Made by a program: the position numbers and the translations under genes
Notes under the pieces: generated by a model
The model's database searches: none
What the model was told of the DNA's origin: nothing
The model's input: only the letters and a program-made list of their open reading frames with translations
In this document: in pieces, positions 10,763-23,300 of the stretch
How the letters are laid out: every line of letters starts with the position of its first letter
How positions within the stretch are numbered: position 1 is the first letter of the stretch
Assembly (NCBI GenBank): GCA_013368315.1
Contig: JAACJM010000036.1
Coordinates: forward strand, 186,001-250,000
Reading direction: 5' to 3'
DNA: 64,000 nucleotides
Source of the DNA: Tetrapyrgos nigripes
Taxonomy: Eukaryota; Basidiomycota; Agaricomycetes; Agaricales; Campanellaceae

Positions 10763-13700
10763 ATGTCATATCCATCGGACGCGCCGACGCGCTCAGGGCA
10801 TCCTGTAGACTCTCAACTGGCCGTGCCAGGACTCCCCAGGACCAACAGCGAGATCTCTCGTCGTGTCAAGAACTTGCCCGGATACACCACGCCAGTCTTC
10901 AAGGGAAAGGAGGAGCAGAGGGCTCTCGTTCAGGAGGAAGTCGCCGCCAAGGTCCGAGCTCGAAGTGTTGCCCACTGTTGCCATCTCCTGACCACATCCA
11001 CAGGGCTTCATTCCACCCGAACTCATTGCCAACGAAGTCAACTGGTTCTATTCCAACCTCGGTATCGATGATACCTACTTCCAGAACGAATCGCGCGAAG
11101 TTATCAGCGATCACATCATCGCCCTCTTTGGTGCAAAGATCCTCGCATACACCAAGCACGATCCAGCCAAGCTTGTCATTGATCTTGAGAAGATCGATGA
11201 GTCTGGCAATGGCGCTACCTTCATCCACACTAGTCCCCCTGGTCTCACTGTAACCGAGGGTCCTGGTTCTACCTGTGAGGCTAGGTGAGTCTTTTTTTCT
11301 CTTACACGTTTCAAGAACCCTGGAATGCACGTTCTTCTGCATACATTTCTTCATCATTGGCATGCTATATGCGCGATCTTCCCAAGATAACGCGTGGCGT
11401 ATACTATTCTCATTTTCCACCCCATTTTACGCTTGTTTGACGAGTTCCTGATCTCTACACTCGCTAGGATCGACTCCTTATTCTTGGACAAGTCCACGCC
11501 TTCCAACGCGTACAGATTGGAGACTTTCCGTTCGGCCGGATCCATCTCAGCGACTGCATCCCAACAACTTCGATGCTACTTTGTCAACAAATGTGTATTC
11601 CCTAACCAGCCCGCCAAGGATGAAAGTGGCAAGACCGATATCCGCAGCGTGTCAGACAAGTCTTTCTTGGAGAAGGCAACGGAAAATACGCTGGAGATCT
11701 ATAAACAGGTAGGCATTAGAAGTATACATCTACGTTACCCATGTCCTCATCGTGTCTTCGATTTCTATAGATAATGTGGAGCGTTGAAGAGAGGTATGGA
11801 CCTGTGATAGATGTATTCGAAGTCGAAGGATCCAGGGAGAGGCGTCTTGTCATCGGCTACAAAATGGGCGGTACCTCGAGGTTCTTCAGGTACGTCTACC
11901 CTTCTTGCATTTCGTACTAAATGCTGACGTGGATGTGCAGCGCCCTTTCGAACCTGTATCACTTCTATTCCCTGTACTCGGCGCGTAAATATGTTGGTAT
12001 GTTGTAGAGCCATCTGTTATCATCCTGTTGGCTAAAGCGGGTGTTTGTAGAGCAATTCTCCAACGGAATTACTATCATTTCCCTCTACCTCAACCCTCTT
12101 CCCGAGACCAATGCTCCGCCGATCGAGCATTCCATCTTCCAAGTAATGAAGGAAGCCTCATTGCTCTACTGTCTCCCAGACAACCCCTTCTTCCTGCCGA
12201 GAGCAGTCGGAACTCACGCAGTCCAAGAGGCTACCTATGCCTGTGAGTTATCGTTTACTTCCGTAACGTTCCGTTGGGACCGGTATACAATCTAAATCCG
12301 AATTGCCTAGACTGCGGTTGGATATTTGCTCAACACTTCTGTAACCGTCTCGGTCCTGCCTACCTGCAGCTCAAGAACGTGCTAGACGAAAACGACCCTG
12401 CGCATGCTGATGTCCTAAACTCTATCAAGAGGAGATTCAGAGAGGAGACCTTTACGCGAGAAAGTATCGAGCAAACCATCCACAACCATTCGGAGTTGAT
12501 TCGCCTTCTCTATGTTAATTTCGCGATGATACATTATCCATCAAACGGCGCTCAGGAGTTGATGTATGTAACGCCTATCTTCATCTCTTATCTTCGCCCG
12601 CGGTTTTCTCTGTCTGTGTCTGTTTTAGATTCTTACGTTCTACTCTATTGCTCTCTTATCTGCACAGGCCTACCTTATCATACCAGCGTCTTCAAACCAT
12701 TCAACCCCTGACGGACGAGGAGCTGTACGACAAGATCAGACGCTCAGTACCGAACAAGCACGAGTTGCAGGTTTTGGAGAGTTTCTTGATTTTTAACAAG
12801 TATGATTTCTTGTCTTCAGCACGTCCTCAGTATCTAATGCGCGTCTCTCTTCTCCCCTTCACAGACATGTCCTCAAAACCAACTTTTACCAACCCACCAA
12901 AGTGGCCTTATCTTTCCGCTTTGCACCTGATTTCCTACCAGAAATCGAGTACCCCAAGAAACCGTTTGGAATGCTCATGATTGTTGGGAACGAGTTCCGT
13001 GGATTCCATATTCGATTCAGGGATGTTGCCCGTGGTGGTATTAGGATTGTTATGTCGAGAAATAAGGAGACGTATTCTATCAACCAGAGGCAGCTGTGAG
13101 TGTTCGCCCTTTTGTATTGAGGCTCGTATAATCTCAATTGGCTGACGACTTTGTCGCAGATTCGATGAAAACTATGGTTTGGCATCGACCCAATCGTTGA
13201 AGAACAAGGATATACCCGAAGGTGGTGCCAAGGGTACGATCTTGCCTTCTATTGGTGCTGTCCCAAGGCTTTGCTTTGAGAAATATGTCGATGTATGCGC
13301 TGTTCCTTCCACTCTTTGGCTCTTCTCACCTCCTGGCGTGTCGTTGTTTTGGTGTAGGCTGTCATGGACCTGTTGATTCCTGGCAACACTCCTGGTATCA
13401 AGGAAACCTTGGTTGATCTGTATGGTCAGCCAGAGATTTTGTTCTTTGGACCTGATGGTAGGCATCCGCTTTTTTTTGTGAGGATTATTTTGGTCTGACG
13501 AGTATGTGATATGATGTTGCAGAGGGTACTGCTGATATGATGGACTGGGCTGCTCGTAAGTATATTCTCTCTGCCATTATTGGGACGTTCTAATTCGGTT
13601 TGTTGTGCTCCAGTCCATGCTCGTAGCCGCGGCGCTGAGACCTGGTGGAAGTCTTTCACGACTGGAAAGACTGCAAAGACTCTTGGTGGTGTCCCGCACG

Positions 13701-15038
13701 ATACCTATGGAATGACTTCGCTGTCAATTCGTCAGTATGTGTTGGGTATCTACAAGCAGCTTGGTTTGAGGGAGAAGGATATCACCAAGGTGCAGACTGG
13801 TGGACCTGATGGTGACCTTGGCTCAAGTTAGTGGATCATTTCATGTCCTCGCGAAAGATCGATCACTGACTGGGAAACGTAACCTACAGACGAAATCCTT
13901 CTCAGCTCCGACAAGACAGTAGCCATCATCGACGGAAGTGGTGTACTTGCCGATCCTCAAGGTCTCAACCGTGAAGAACTCATTCGTCTCGCAAAACTTC
14001 GTGTACCTGTCGGTAACTTTGACAAGTCCAAGTTGAGCAAGGATGGGTATTTGGTCAAGGTGGAGGAACAGGATGTCAAGCTTCCTTCTGGAGAGATTGT
14101 TCTAGATGGAACAGACTTTAGGAATGGAGCACATTTGAGGTTCAAGGCGGATTTGTTTGTGCCTTGTGGTGGACGGTGAGTAATTTGTTCTGCTCTCCTT
14201 TGTAATGGGCGTCGTTTGGATGGTGTCGCTGATGCTGCTGGGTTCGGTATCATAGGCCAGAAGCTGTCAACATCTCCAATATGCATGCGTTGTTCGACGC
14301 TGATGGCAAGCCTCACTTCAAGTACATTGTTGAGGGGGCAAACTTGTTCCTCACTCAACAAGCTCGGTTGTTTTTGGAGAAGAGGAAGGTTGTTGTCTTT
14401 AAGGATTCTAGTGCCAATAAGGGTATGATTTCTTCTTTCGTAGGAGCCTGCACATACTGATGCGTCTACTCTCTAGGTGGTGTCACATCTAGCTCTCTCG
14501 AAGTTCTGGCCGGTCTTGCCCTCTCCACCCAAGAATACGTCGACCTCATGATCTTCAAAGACGACAAACCCTCCGAATTCTACCAAAGCTATGTCAAAGA
14601 CATCCAACAAAAGATCTCTGAAAACGCCGCCGCCGAGTTCCAATGCATTTGGAAAGAATACTCTCGTATCCAAGGAGCCAAACCCCGGACGACAATTTCG
14701 GACGAGTTGAGTTCGACGTTGAACAACCTTCAAGCCGAGCTGGAGAGTTCGGATTTGTTCGAAGATGTACCGAGTAGGAATGGGGTTATGAAGAAGGCGA
14801 TACCTAAGACGTTGGTTGATAAGATTGGGTTGGAGACGTTGTTGAAGAGACTGCCGGAGACGTATCAGAGGGCGTTGTTCTCGAGTTGGGTTGCATCGCA
14901 TTTTGTGAGTGTTTCTTTCCTTTCTTCTTTTGGAGATAGAGGTGCTGATTCTTTATTGGCGCTCAAAAGATCTACCAATATGGTGTCAATGGCTCGAGTG
15001 TCGACTTTTTCCATTTCGCGAGGGATCTTGCAAAGTAG
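10763..15038 (+). CDS. GDH2: NAD-specific glutamate dehydrogenase, large fungal type (1040 aa, 17 exons)
   Basis: Converts glutamate to 2-oxoglutarate and ammonium with NAD+, the catabolic step of glutamate use. Exons: 10763..10951, 11004..11284, 11468..11708, 11771..11889, 11941..11996, 12051..12242, 12311..12563, 12668..12799, 12865..13095, 13160..13292, 13358..13457, 13523..13555, 13614..13826, 13890..14175, 14256..14422, 14477..14904, 14970..15038. All have GT-AG borders and the phases join exactly. The catalytic block of the dehydrogenase domain reads FRDVARGGIRIV (about 547-558) and DIPEGGAKGTIL (about 582-593, with the glycine-rich/lysine motif of the glutamate site). A Rossmann NAD-binding half follows (TGGPDGDLGS, about 695-705; IVEGANLFLT). 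The long N-terminal regulatory half is typical of the roughly 115-kDa class. It ends FHFARDLAK. No breaks; strong confidence from continuous family similarity. Confidence 0.95.
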
Positions 15039-15329
15039 ACGGATGAAAAAGTACAAGTAAGAATGTAGATTTTAGTCGTTTCGCTTTTTCGTTGAATACT
15101 TATCTGGTATAGTACAACAAGCAATGGCATGGTAATTACTGGGGTCTGGGGAAAATGGTTTCTGTACAGTCTAGTATCAAAATATCCATTGCATAGTTAT
15201 TCTGGAGGAAAAAACGATCAATTTATTGTGCTCTGTCAGCAATCCTCGGCTTTCATCCCAACCGGTATATACGTCTCGGCCCCCAATGACACAATTGTTA
15301 TTGAGTGAGACTACTCAAAGTCAACCACC
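15039..15329. promoter_or_regulatory. GDH2-epoxide hydrolase spacer with TATA element
   Basis: A 291-bp spacer. GTATATA at 15265-15271 lies about 60 bp before the epoxide hydrolase ATG. From about 15227 onwards this promoter is also found, mutated, in front of the decayed gene copy at 39767. Confidence 0.55.
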
Positions 15330-17186
15330 ATGTCCTCCACTGAAGTACCCTTCAAAATCTCGGTCTCTGACGACCAACTCGATTTGTTACGCAAAAAACT
15401 AGACCTCGTCACGTTCCCTGACGAACTCGAGAACGCTGGGTGGAGGTATGGAGCCCCTCTCTCGGACATCAAGCGTCTAGTCGCGAGATGGAAAGACGGG
15501 TATGAATGGAGAGCTGAAGAAGCCAAGTTGAACGAGGAGCTACCGCAGTTTACGAGGGATATCGAGGTTAAGGGACATGGAACGTTGAATATTCATTACG
15601 TGCACAAGAAGAGTGAGGTGGAGAATGCGATTCCGTTGCTTTTTGTTCATGGATGTGAGTACAATTAAGACCTGCTCGTTTCATACGCCCTTCGTGCTCA
15701 TGCTGAAATGACATTGTTACTTGTAACGGATAGGGCCCGGCAGTTTTATTGAAGTCCGCAAGATTCTCCCTTTGCTAGTTCAGGCGTCTCCGAATGGCAA
15801 ATTTCCGAGCTTTCACGTTGTTGCGTTTAGTCTGCCCGGCTATGGTTTCTCGGAGGCTCCTAGGAAGCCTGGCTTCGCGATTGAGCAGCATGCTGAGGTG
15901 CGTCATTCCCTGTGCATAACTTAAAGCTATACAAGGTATTCACGCCGATTCCTTCCTAGGTCGGGCATAAGTTAATGCTTGCTTTGGGGTATAACGAGTA
16001 TGGTGAGTATGTTTCCTGCAAATTTGTGTTCATAACGCTCAACGAGGTATCTAGTTACCCAGGGCGGGGACTGGGGAAGCGCGGTTCAGTGCATTGTCTT
16101 CTGGCTGGGAGACACTACTAACGTATCGTTTTCGTGGCAGATTACTCGCAAGATTGCCCTGAAGTATGGCGGAAAGTATAGTAAGGCTTGGCACACTAAC
16201 ATGGCGAGGTATGTTCATTCAAATCTCGTCTTTAATGGTCTAGCTGACGGAATTACCGCTCTGTCTTTGCTCTCCAGTGGTGTCCGACCAACTTTCACAT
16301 CTCACCCGATCAGCTATCTTCAATACTTGGTTCGACCTTTCACAGCAGAAGACAAAGCCGGTTACGAAAGGACGATGTGGTTCCAGCAAGAAGGTAGAGG
16401 ATATTTCATGGAACAGTCTACGCAGCGTATGTACTTTGCCGTTCTCTAGCTCTAAATCGAAAACATACTAACTCGTCACTACAGCTCAGACCTTGGGGTA
16501 TTCATTGGCAGATTCCCCTGTTGGTCTCCTAGCGTGGATTTACGAGAAGCTAGTCAACTGGACGGATGGATATCCTTGGACTGATGATGAAGGTATGTGG
16601 AATGTGAAACATTGCCCATGACGCGCCTTTCTTCTCATCACTGGTTTTCTTTTTCTTTCTTTTTCGGCATCTTTGCAGTCTTAACATGGATATCCATCTA
16701 TCAATTCTCTCGAGCTGGACCAGCAGCAAATACCAGGATCTATTTTGAGTATATGCATAGCAAAGATGCGGCACCTGGTGCTTTAGCAGCCGGAATGCCG
16801 ACTATTCCTATGGGTGTCTCGCGTTTCCCGAAAGAGTTGGCAGTTTTGCCAAAAAGGTATGTACCGTTGCAACCCCTGATCTTCTTGTCGGTCACTGACT
16901 CGTTCTATCCTTTTTCTCTTTCTCCTCTCCTTCATTCCTTTTCCGCACACAAACATCACAACATTGCCCAATTTATGTATGTAGCTGGATGTCCCACACC
17001 TACAACAACATCGTCTTCGTCGGCGAACATGCGAGTGGCGGTCACTTTGCAGCACATGAGAAACCAGAGTTACTCGTTGGAGATTTGAGGAAGATGTTTG
17101 GTAAAAAGGGACCTGTTTATGGGGTTGTTACTGGGAAGACTGGGTATGTGAGGTCGAAGAGAGGAGCGGAGCGGGCCAAGTTGTGA
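15330..17186 (+). CDS. Epoxide hydrolase, microsomal type (421 aa, nine exons)
   Basis: Alpha/beta-hydrolase that opens epoxides to diols. Model join(15330..15654,15734..15897,15960..16002,16055..16083,16141..16208,16278..16426,16485..16592,16679..16856,16985..17186). Residues 1-105 form the EHN cap/N-terminal domain ([18 protein letters not shown]...). The oxyanion segment is HGWPGSF (about 108-114). The nucleophile is Asp183 in GGDWGS, and His375 in GGHFAAHE is the catalytic base. The charge-relay acid appears to be Glu348 ([12 protein letters not shown]); many fungal enzymes have Asp at this place. The very short exon 4 (29 nt) carries the nucleophile elbow and is joined by clear splice sites. 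No signal peptide is obvious. A decayed second copy with its promoter lies at 39767-41358. Confidence 0.92.
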
Positions 17187-17425
17187 TACATGCGATGTTT
17201 GATTTGATGCCACCAGTAAAGTTGGTAATTTAAATGCGCGTTGTGGAACGGCTACATGTATATTACTGTCCTTGATCCCTTTGATGCTCTGCGCAATGAC
17301 CTTGAGTAAGACTCGGGACTGCCTTATATGTGACCCGCGGGCTCCAAGAGCACCTTAAGTTAAGATTTGCTACAAAATCTTTAGTCTACATAAAAGAAGT
17401 ACTAGTAGTTACAGAATACAGTGCC
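17187..17425. other. 3' region of the epoxide hydrolase gene
   Basis: A short AT-balanced spacer with no gene. It ends where the GC-rich hAT-like terminal repeat begins and marks the border between the gene-dense block and the repeat-rich block. Confidence 0.5.
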
Positions 17426-18171
17426 AGTGTTGCCGCGGTCCGGGCCGGGCCTGGCCCTCCTCAAATTTCCTGGCCCTTGACCCGGCCCTCGAGGGCTGGG
17501 CCAAGCCAGGGTCGGGCCGGGGTCAGCCCTGGTCCACACTGATATATTTTTTTCTTGAGAGGTAGGTCAAAAAAACCCATAAATACCCTTTTTATCTATG
17601 TAGATTAATCTATAATACAGTACTTGAGGCCAAAAGGAGCTCAATCGTGTCTGAGCTCAACATCCCAAGCTATGGGAACAATCTCGGAACTTGCCGAGCA
17701 TTGCTGTTACAGTGGTACATCACTACAGTCGAATATCTCATAATGCATAGGGTTCGTTCCAGAAAATCCTTATGCATTTCGACATTTATGCATTATGAGA
17801 TACGATTTGGGGGGGAAAGGCCATTTTGTTCTGCCAAAACCTTATGCATTATGGCATTTATGCAGTATGAGATAATGCATTATGAGATATCAGACTGTAT
17901 ACAGGTGTCTAGGACACTAAGTTAGCTAATTACTGTATACAGAATTCTGTCTGACAAATCGAGATGGCCGTTTAAAGTGGCCACTCTAGGTCATACAGAA
18001 AACCAAGGTCCTGACGGCCGGACAGGGTTGGCCCTCCTCTCCAACGCCTGACCCTCGACCAGACCCTTGAAGGCCGGGTCGGGCCAGGGTCAGTGGCTGT
18101 ACAGGGTCATCGGGGTCAGTCCAGGGCAGGTCAGTGGCCAATGGGGTCATGACCCAGACCACAGCAAGACT
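17426..18171. mobile_element. hAT-like non-autonomous element with GC-rich ends
   Basis: The left end begins AGTGTTGCCGCGGTCCGGG. The right end, read on the minus strand, begins AGTCTTGCTGTGGTCTGGG; the two match except for a G/C and C-to-T changes. Both ends continue into about 100 bp of GGGCC/GGTCAG-rich sequence, while the middle is AT-rich. The TGTTGC terminus is common in basidiomycete hAT elements. No transposase is present and I could not find an 8-bp target duplication (flanks acagtgcc and ggaataca), so the exact ends are uncertain. A smaller MITE (17726-17897) sits inside. Confidence 0.45.
17726..17897. mobile_element. Short MITE with TA target duplication (172 bp)
   Basis: Inverted ends CAGTCGAATATCTCATAAT and, on the other strand, CAGTCTGATATCTCATAAT match in 17 of 19 bases and continue into a shared ATGCAT. 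TA dinucleotides flank both ends (17724-17725 and 17898-17899), as for Tc1/mariner/pogo elements. The interior has further copies of TTATGCATTATG, so the whole element can fold on itself. There is no coding capacity. Confidence 0.65.
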
Positions 18172-18281
18172 GGAATACACTGCAGTCAAAATGCGAAAAG
18201 AAAGAAAAAAAGATGAATGATGGGACCTAAATACTAGAAATGAAGAAGAGAGTGAGCGAGTGAGCAATCAATCAAGGGGTG

Positions 18282-18405
18282 ATGGCTTACTGTGGTGAAG
18301 CAAAAGTAGGTTACACCATGCTATCAACGCAATCTTCTGCAGCTCATCCACGCCGTCCAAATCCAGACAGTAGGGGTGTGGCTAGTGCAGATGACACAGC
18401 ACTGA
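18282..18405 (+). pseudogene. Left part of a short open frame split by the LINE insertion
   Basis: An open frame starts at ATG 18282 (MAYCGEAKVGYTML...) and runs to the LINE insertion point. Without the LINE and one copy of its 13-bp target duplication, the same frame continues at 25387 and ends at TGA 25494-25496, for 77 codons before the stop. I do not recognise the product, and the frame is short enough to be chance. Confidence 0.3.
18393..18405. repeat. Left target-site duplication of the LINE
   Basis: GACACAGCACTGA, repeated exactly at 25374-25386 immediately after the LINE poly-A. This defines the 5' end of the element at 18406. Confidence 0.88.
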
Positions 18406-18580
18406 GGAGGCGTCTTGTTTTGGTACTTCCACCACCCAAAGTTTTCCCATGCTCAAAAAGCAAGAAAACTGAGGCCTCGGTGGTATCACTACATACATAG
18501 ATAGCTATTACCATTAATAACTACGCTAAACAATCGTAACCGTCCAGCAATGCGTGCTGAAATGCGTAAACAACGACGGC

Positions 18581-20347
18581 ATGATACCGTCCTACGACGA
18601 ACTGCTGAAGAAAGCAGCAGACATGAAGCTTTTCAACCCGAACGATAACCCGGCAGTCACCATACCTGCAAGCCTAACGGAACTCGCAAACATATACGTC
18701 GCCAAGGTAGGCACCATCAGAGTCGAGGAAAGAAGAGAGTCATGGGAAAAGGTACGCACTATGGCTATGATACTAACTCACTTACTTGCCTCCACTATGG
18801 CAATGAACGGAGAGGAAGGAATAAAAGTAATTAAGGAAGCGGTCAAGGAAACGATAAAGGATGAAGGGAAGTCGGAAGAATTGGAGAGGACGGTGCAGGA
18901 GCTAGGAATGACGATAGGAAGAATGAACGACACGATGAAGGATATGCAGGAGAAAATGAAGGAACACCTTGCCAAGCCCACATCCCCCCCTCAAGGACCC
19001 AAGGACAATGACGAGTGGGTCGACGTGGTTGCCAAATCCATTGCCAGAACACAACATGACGAGGCCCTCAACGCAGCCAAAGAGAACGACAGCAAGATCA
19101 TCATCGAAATACCGGACTCTGACTTTGACTGGACTCAAACCGAACCAGCCCTGGTAGAGAAGGCTCAAGAGGCTTTGGAAAAGGTAACGACGAGCCAGTA
19201 CAACAACGACTGCCCAGGGGACATAAAGGTCGTCACTGTTACCAAGACGTCCTCCAAGCGCATCATTTGCGGCTTCAGAACAGTCGCTCAAGCCAAATGG
19301 TTAGCGAACCCGGAACGACTCGAAATCTTTGCCAAGGGATGGAAATGCGAGGTACAAATGAAGCCCAACATGTTCCAGGCCATAGCGGAGCGAGTTGATA
19401 TCACTGCTGATATCACAAATCCCAACCTCTGGGCTTCCGTCGAAGACGCCAACGGTCTACCACCCAGGTCCATTCACAGCATGAAATGGTGCAGGAACCT
19501 GCTGCTCCGAAGCAAGACACAGAACATTGCGCTGGCCAAGATCTCCTTCACCGACAGGGAAACATGCAACAAGGCCATCGAACGAGGAATAGTTATAGAG
19601 GGAAAGAGGGTACCGGTAAGGAAAGAATGCGCTGACCCGATTCTCTGCTCCAAGTGTCTACGCCCATACCACATTGCAAAGGAATGTGTTGCCAACACCT
19701 CGACGTGCGGACGATGCGGTCAACAACACGCCACCAGAGACTGCACGGTTCAAGACTCCAATAGCCACCACTGCAGCAACTGCAACGTCCTGGGACACGG
19801 TGCCAAAGATTGGGACTGCCCATTTTTCGTCACACTCAAGGATAACAAGAACAAAAGAAATCACGAAAGCAAGTACAAGTTCTATGTAACTGACGACACC
19901 AAAACGTGGGTATTAAACAACAACGGCGACGCAATGAGGGGTACTGGAAACTGGAGAGAGGAAGTAAGGACTCAGGCAGAGGCATCAGGGTGGAGACGGC
20001 CGAGGGCAGGAGGTGGACAAGGACGCCTAGCAGGTGGAGCATATGGGGCTGGGGCCAGGACAAACTTAGGAAGCATGGGAACACGGACGACATATGCCAG
20101 CCAGAAGGCCAGAAAAGATGACCGAAATGGATCCGCCACACAGCAGACTATAAACCAATACATAAACCGAAACCGAACACACCCAGCGTCAGGCACCAAC
20201 CGCATACAAATAACGAACCCGCATCGCCCACCTCGACCTCACTCGGCACCACCTCCTGGCGAAGCACCCAACCAACAGAACCAGTTGCAAGAACACAACA
20301 ATGAACAGCCCAGCACTACCACTCCCGCACCGTCGTCGACTCAATGA
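18581..20347 (+). CDS. LINE ORF1 protein (Gag-like nucleic acid-binding, 588 aa)
   Basis: Binds the element RNA. The first in-frame ATG is 18581 (MIPSYDELLKKAADM); no ATG lies between it and the upstream in-frame stop at 18527. Residues about 95-140 are a charged, probably coiled-coil stretch (EAVKETIKDEGKSEELERTV). Three zinc knuckles stand in a row at about 355-425: CSKCLRPYHIAKEC, CGRCGQQHATRDC and CSNCNVLGHGAKDWDC. The triple-knuckle pattern is typical of Gag-like proteins of Tad/R1/I elements. The C-terminus is Gly/Arg- then Pro/Gln/Thr-rich. The frame is unbroken, unlike ORF2. The stop codon overlaps the ORF2 start as ATGA. Confidence 0.88.
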   Translation: MIPSYDELLKKAADMKLFNPNDNPAVTIPASLTELANIYVAKVGTIRVEERRESWEKVRTMAMILTHLLASTMAMNGEEGIKVIKEAVKETIKDEGKSEELERTVQELGMTIGRMNDTMKDMQEKMKEHLAKPTSPPQGPKDNDEWVDVVAKSIARTQHDEALNAAKENDSKIIIEIPDSDFDWTQTEPALVEKAQEALEKVTTSQYNNDCPGDIKVVTVTKTSSKRIICGFRTVAQAKWLANPERLEIFAKGWKCEVQMKPNMFQAIAERVDITADITNPNLWASVEDANGLPPRSIHSMKWCRNLLLRSKTQNIALAKISFTDRETCNKAIERGIVIEGKRVPVRKECADPILCSKCLRPYHIAKECVANTSTCGRCGQQHATRDCTVQDSNSHHCSNCNVLGHGAKDWDCPFFVTLKDNKNKRNHESKYKFYVTDDTKTWVLNNNGDAMRGTGNWREEVRTQAEASGWRRPRAGGGQGRLAGGAYGAGARTNLGSMGTRTTYASQKARKDDRNGSATQQTINQYINRNRTHPASGTNRIQITNPHRPPRPHSAPPPGEAPNQQNQLQEHNNEQPSTTTPAPSSTQ

Positions 20348-23300
20348 TCAACCACGAAGACAACTCAGAATCAGAACACGAAGCAGAACTCCCAACACCA
20401 CGAACAGCAAACAGAATCAACAACAATACCCTCAAGATCCTCCAACTGAACGTCAACAACTCTGCCACAGGACAACTCGCCCTAGTCAACGGCCACGCTA
20501 GAGACTACCACATCATTGCGCTCCAGGAACCCGCCATCGACTTCCTGGGGAACACCAAATCCGCTAATGGCCTAAGATCCATATACCCACCCAAGCATAG
20601 AGACAATCCCAAGCAGACAAGGTCGGTCATTCTAGTAAACAGAAACATGCTAACCGGGGCATGGACCACACTTCCCATCAACAATCCCGATGTGACAGCT
20701 ATCCAAATAACTGGCAGCTTCGGAACATTGCGCATTTTCAACCTATATGTAGCAGGAGGACAACATCAGCACGACGAAGCCATATTCGCGGTCCACACCT
20801 ACATGAACACCGTACACGCCGACCACATACCAAAACATCCACTATACAACATATGGCTTGGCGACTTCAACCGACATCACCCGTCCTGGGACGAAGAGCG
20901 AAACAGCCATCTCTTCACCAATGCGAACTTGAGAGCGGCTAACACTCTAATCGAATTCGTTGGACAACACAACATGATGATGGCCTTACCAGAACGATTA
21001 CCAACACTCATAGCGTCCTCAACAGGCAACTATACTAGAGTTGACATGTACCACAGAACTGGAAACAAGACCCCCAAATGCCGACCACATACCAATAGTC
21101 ACTGAACTCAACCTACAACCCCCCGTCATTGATGAAACGCCATGATATAACTGGAAGGCAGCTGATTGGGAACAAATACGAGAATGCCTGGAACGAGAAC
21201 TACCCGTGCTAGGGCCACCCAAGGACATTGAAACTGTACCGGAATTCTGGACGACCTATGAAAGCTTCTGCAAAATCATCGACAACATTATCGAAGATGA
21301 ACAACTAGTACCGAAGACCAAGCCGTCGCCATATGAGAGGAGATGGTGGAATGAGGAACTAGCAAAAATGCAAAAGAATACGAGGAAGCTGGGTAGGAAG
21401 TCGTATGCGAAGAGGGCGAATCAGGACCATCCAATCCACGAGGAATATAGGAGGTTAAGAAATGCGCTTTCTGGGGAAATCAAGAGGGCCAAGGCAGAGC
21501 ACTGGATAGAGTGGATAGAGAATGCAGAGGGCAACATGGTCTGGACGATAGGCTCGCTGGTGGAGGGCGAACCAGGATGCCCGGGCTGCTAACGGGGGAT
21601 AGAGACCAGAACGGAAACGAGGTAGTGGAAGAGGACAACGAAGGGAAAGCTAACTTATTCAGAACAGCTTTCTACCCACCACCACCTAGCCAAAACCAAG
21701 TGCCACGCAACGCTCGATACCCTGCCCCTGCGTGGCAATTCCAGCTGCCAACGGAACGTCAAGTCAGTAACACAATACACAGGTTCAAAAACGGCAAGGC
21801 CACATGACCCGGGACAATACCAAACACCTTCCTCAAAGAAACCGACCATCTGATCACACCATACCTGACGCCCATCTTCTGTGCAACTTTCACCCTGCCA
21901 GTTTACCCGGATGACTACTCCAAGACCAAAACGCTGGTACTACGAAAACCCGGCAAACCGGATTACCAACAACTGAACGCCCACCGACCTATATCACTAT
22001 CTCATGGGGAGGGGAGAACCCTCAATGGAGCCGTAGCAGACGACCTCATCAAGAATTTGGAGCTGCATGACCTTTTACCGGTAAACCAATTTGGAGCAAG
22101 ACCGGGAAGGAACACTACAGACTCGATACACATACTCATACACACGGTGAAGGGCCTATGGAGGAAGGGGTACAAGGTTGCAATACTTTTCATGGATGTG
22201 AAAGGAGCTTTTCCGAGTGTGGACTTAAAGATGTTGGAACATGAGTTGCGTATGTTGGGGGTACCAAAGGAGACAACGGATTGGCTAGGACGAAGGTTCG
22301 CGGGACGGAAAATGACTCTGGCTTTCGACGACTACGAATCGGCGCCGTTCGACATCCATGGTGGAGAAGATCAAGGCGACCCTTTCTCATCGGTTGGTTA
22401 CATCGCCTATGCCGCAGGTGCACTCAAGATCATCCAGGAAGAGGACAACACGGAAGGTTTTGGCTTCATGGACGACCTAGCAGCAGTCGTATGGGGAAAG
22501 AGTGAGATAGAAGTGCAGTGTAGACTGGAGCAGTTGATGATCAAGTCAGATGGGGTCATGCGCTGGGCAGATAAACACAACTGCAGCTTCGGAATCGACA
22601 AGTTCAACCTCGTATACGCGTCATACAGGAAACTCCAGATCAAACCACCAATACAGCTCCAGAATACCACCATCACCTCGGAAACCTATGCAAAGTTCCT
22701 GGGTGTTCTTGTCGACAGCGGTGTACAATGGAAAGAGCAATTTGCGAAAATGGTCAAGAAGGGACAGGGATGGGTTCATCAGTTCAGACGAATGGCGAAC
22801 GTTACCAAGGGAGTAGCGGCACCGCACATCTGCAACTTGTATAAAACGAAGGCGGTGGAACGCATGTTATATGCAGCTGATATTGTTCTAACCCCACAGA
22901 GACAACCAAGAAACCAGTCTGACCCCATATCAAGCATGGGTGTCGTCAAGAAGCTCACCTCAGTACAACGACAAGCAGCAATCATCATAACTGGGGCATT
23001 ACGCACTACACCGACAGAACTGCTCGACATTCATGCAGGACTTACACCAATGCACCTTGAAGTACAACACCATCGACACCAGGCGGTGGTAAGAATCTGC
23101 ACTTTGCCTTTAACTCATCCTCTCGCAGGACTACTACATCAAGCGAGTGTACAGTCTCACGACGCCAGACTTACACACCGAACGCCGTTACACGATCTAC
23201 TCAAAACGTACAACCTACGACCGGATAGGATGGAGAAGAAGAGTGTGGTAAGGTACCCAGCGAGCTGGGACCCGGGGGTTGATGTTAGGCTTTGGGAAAC

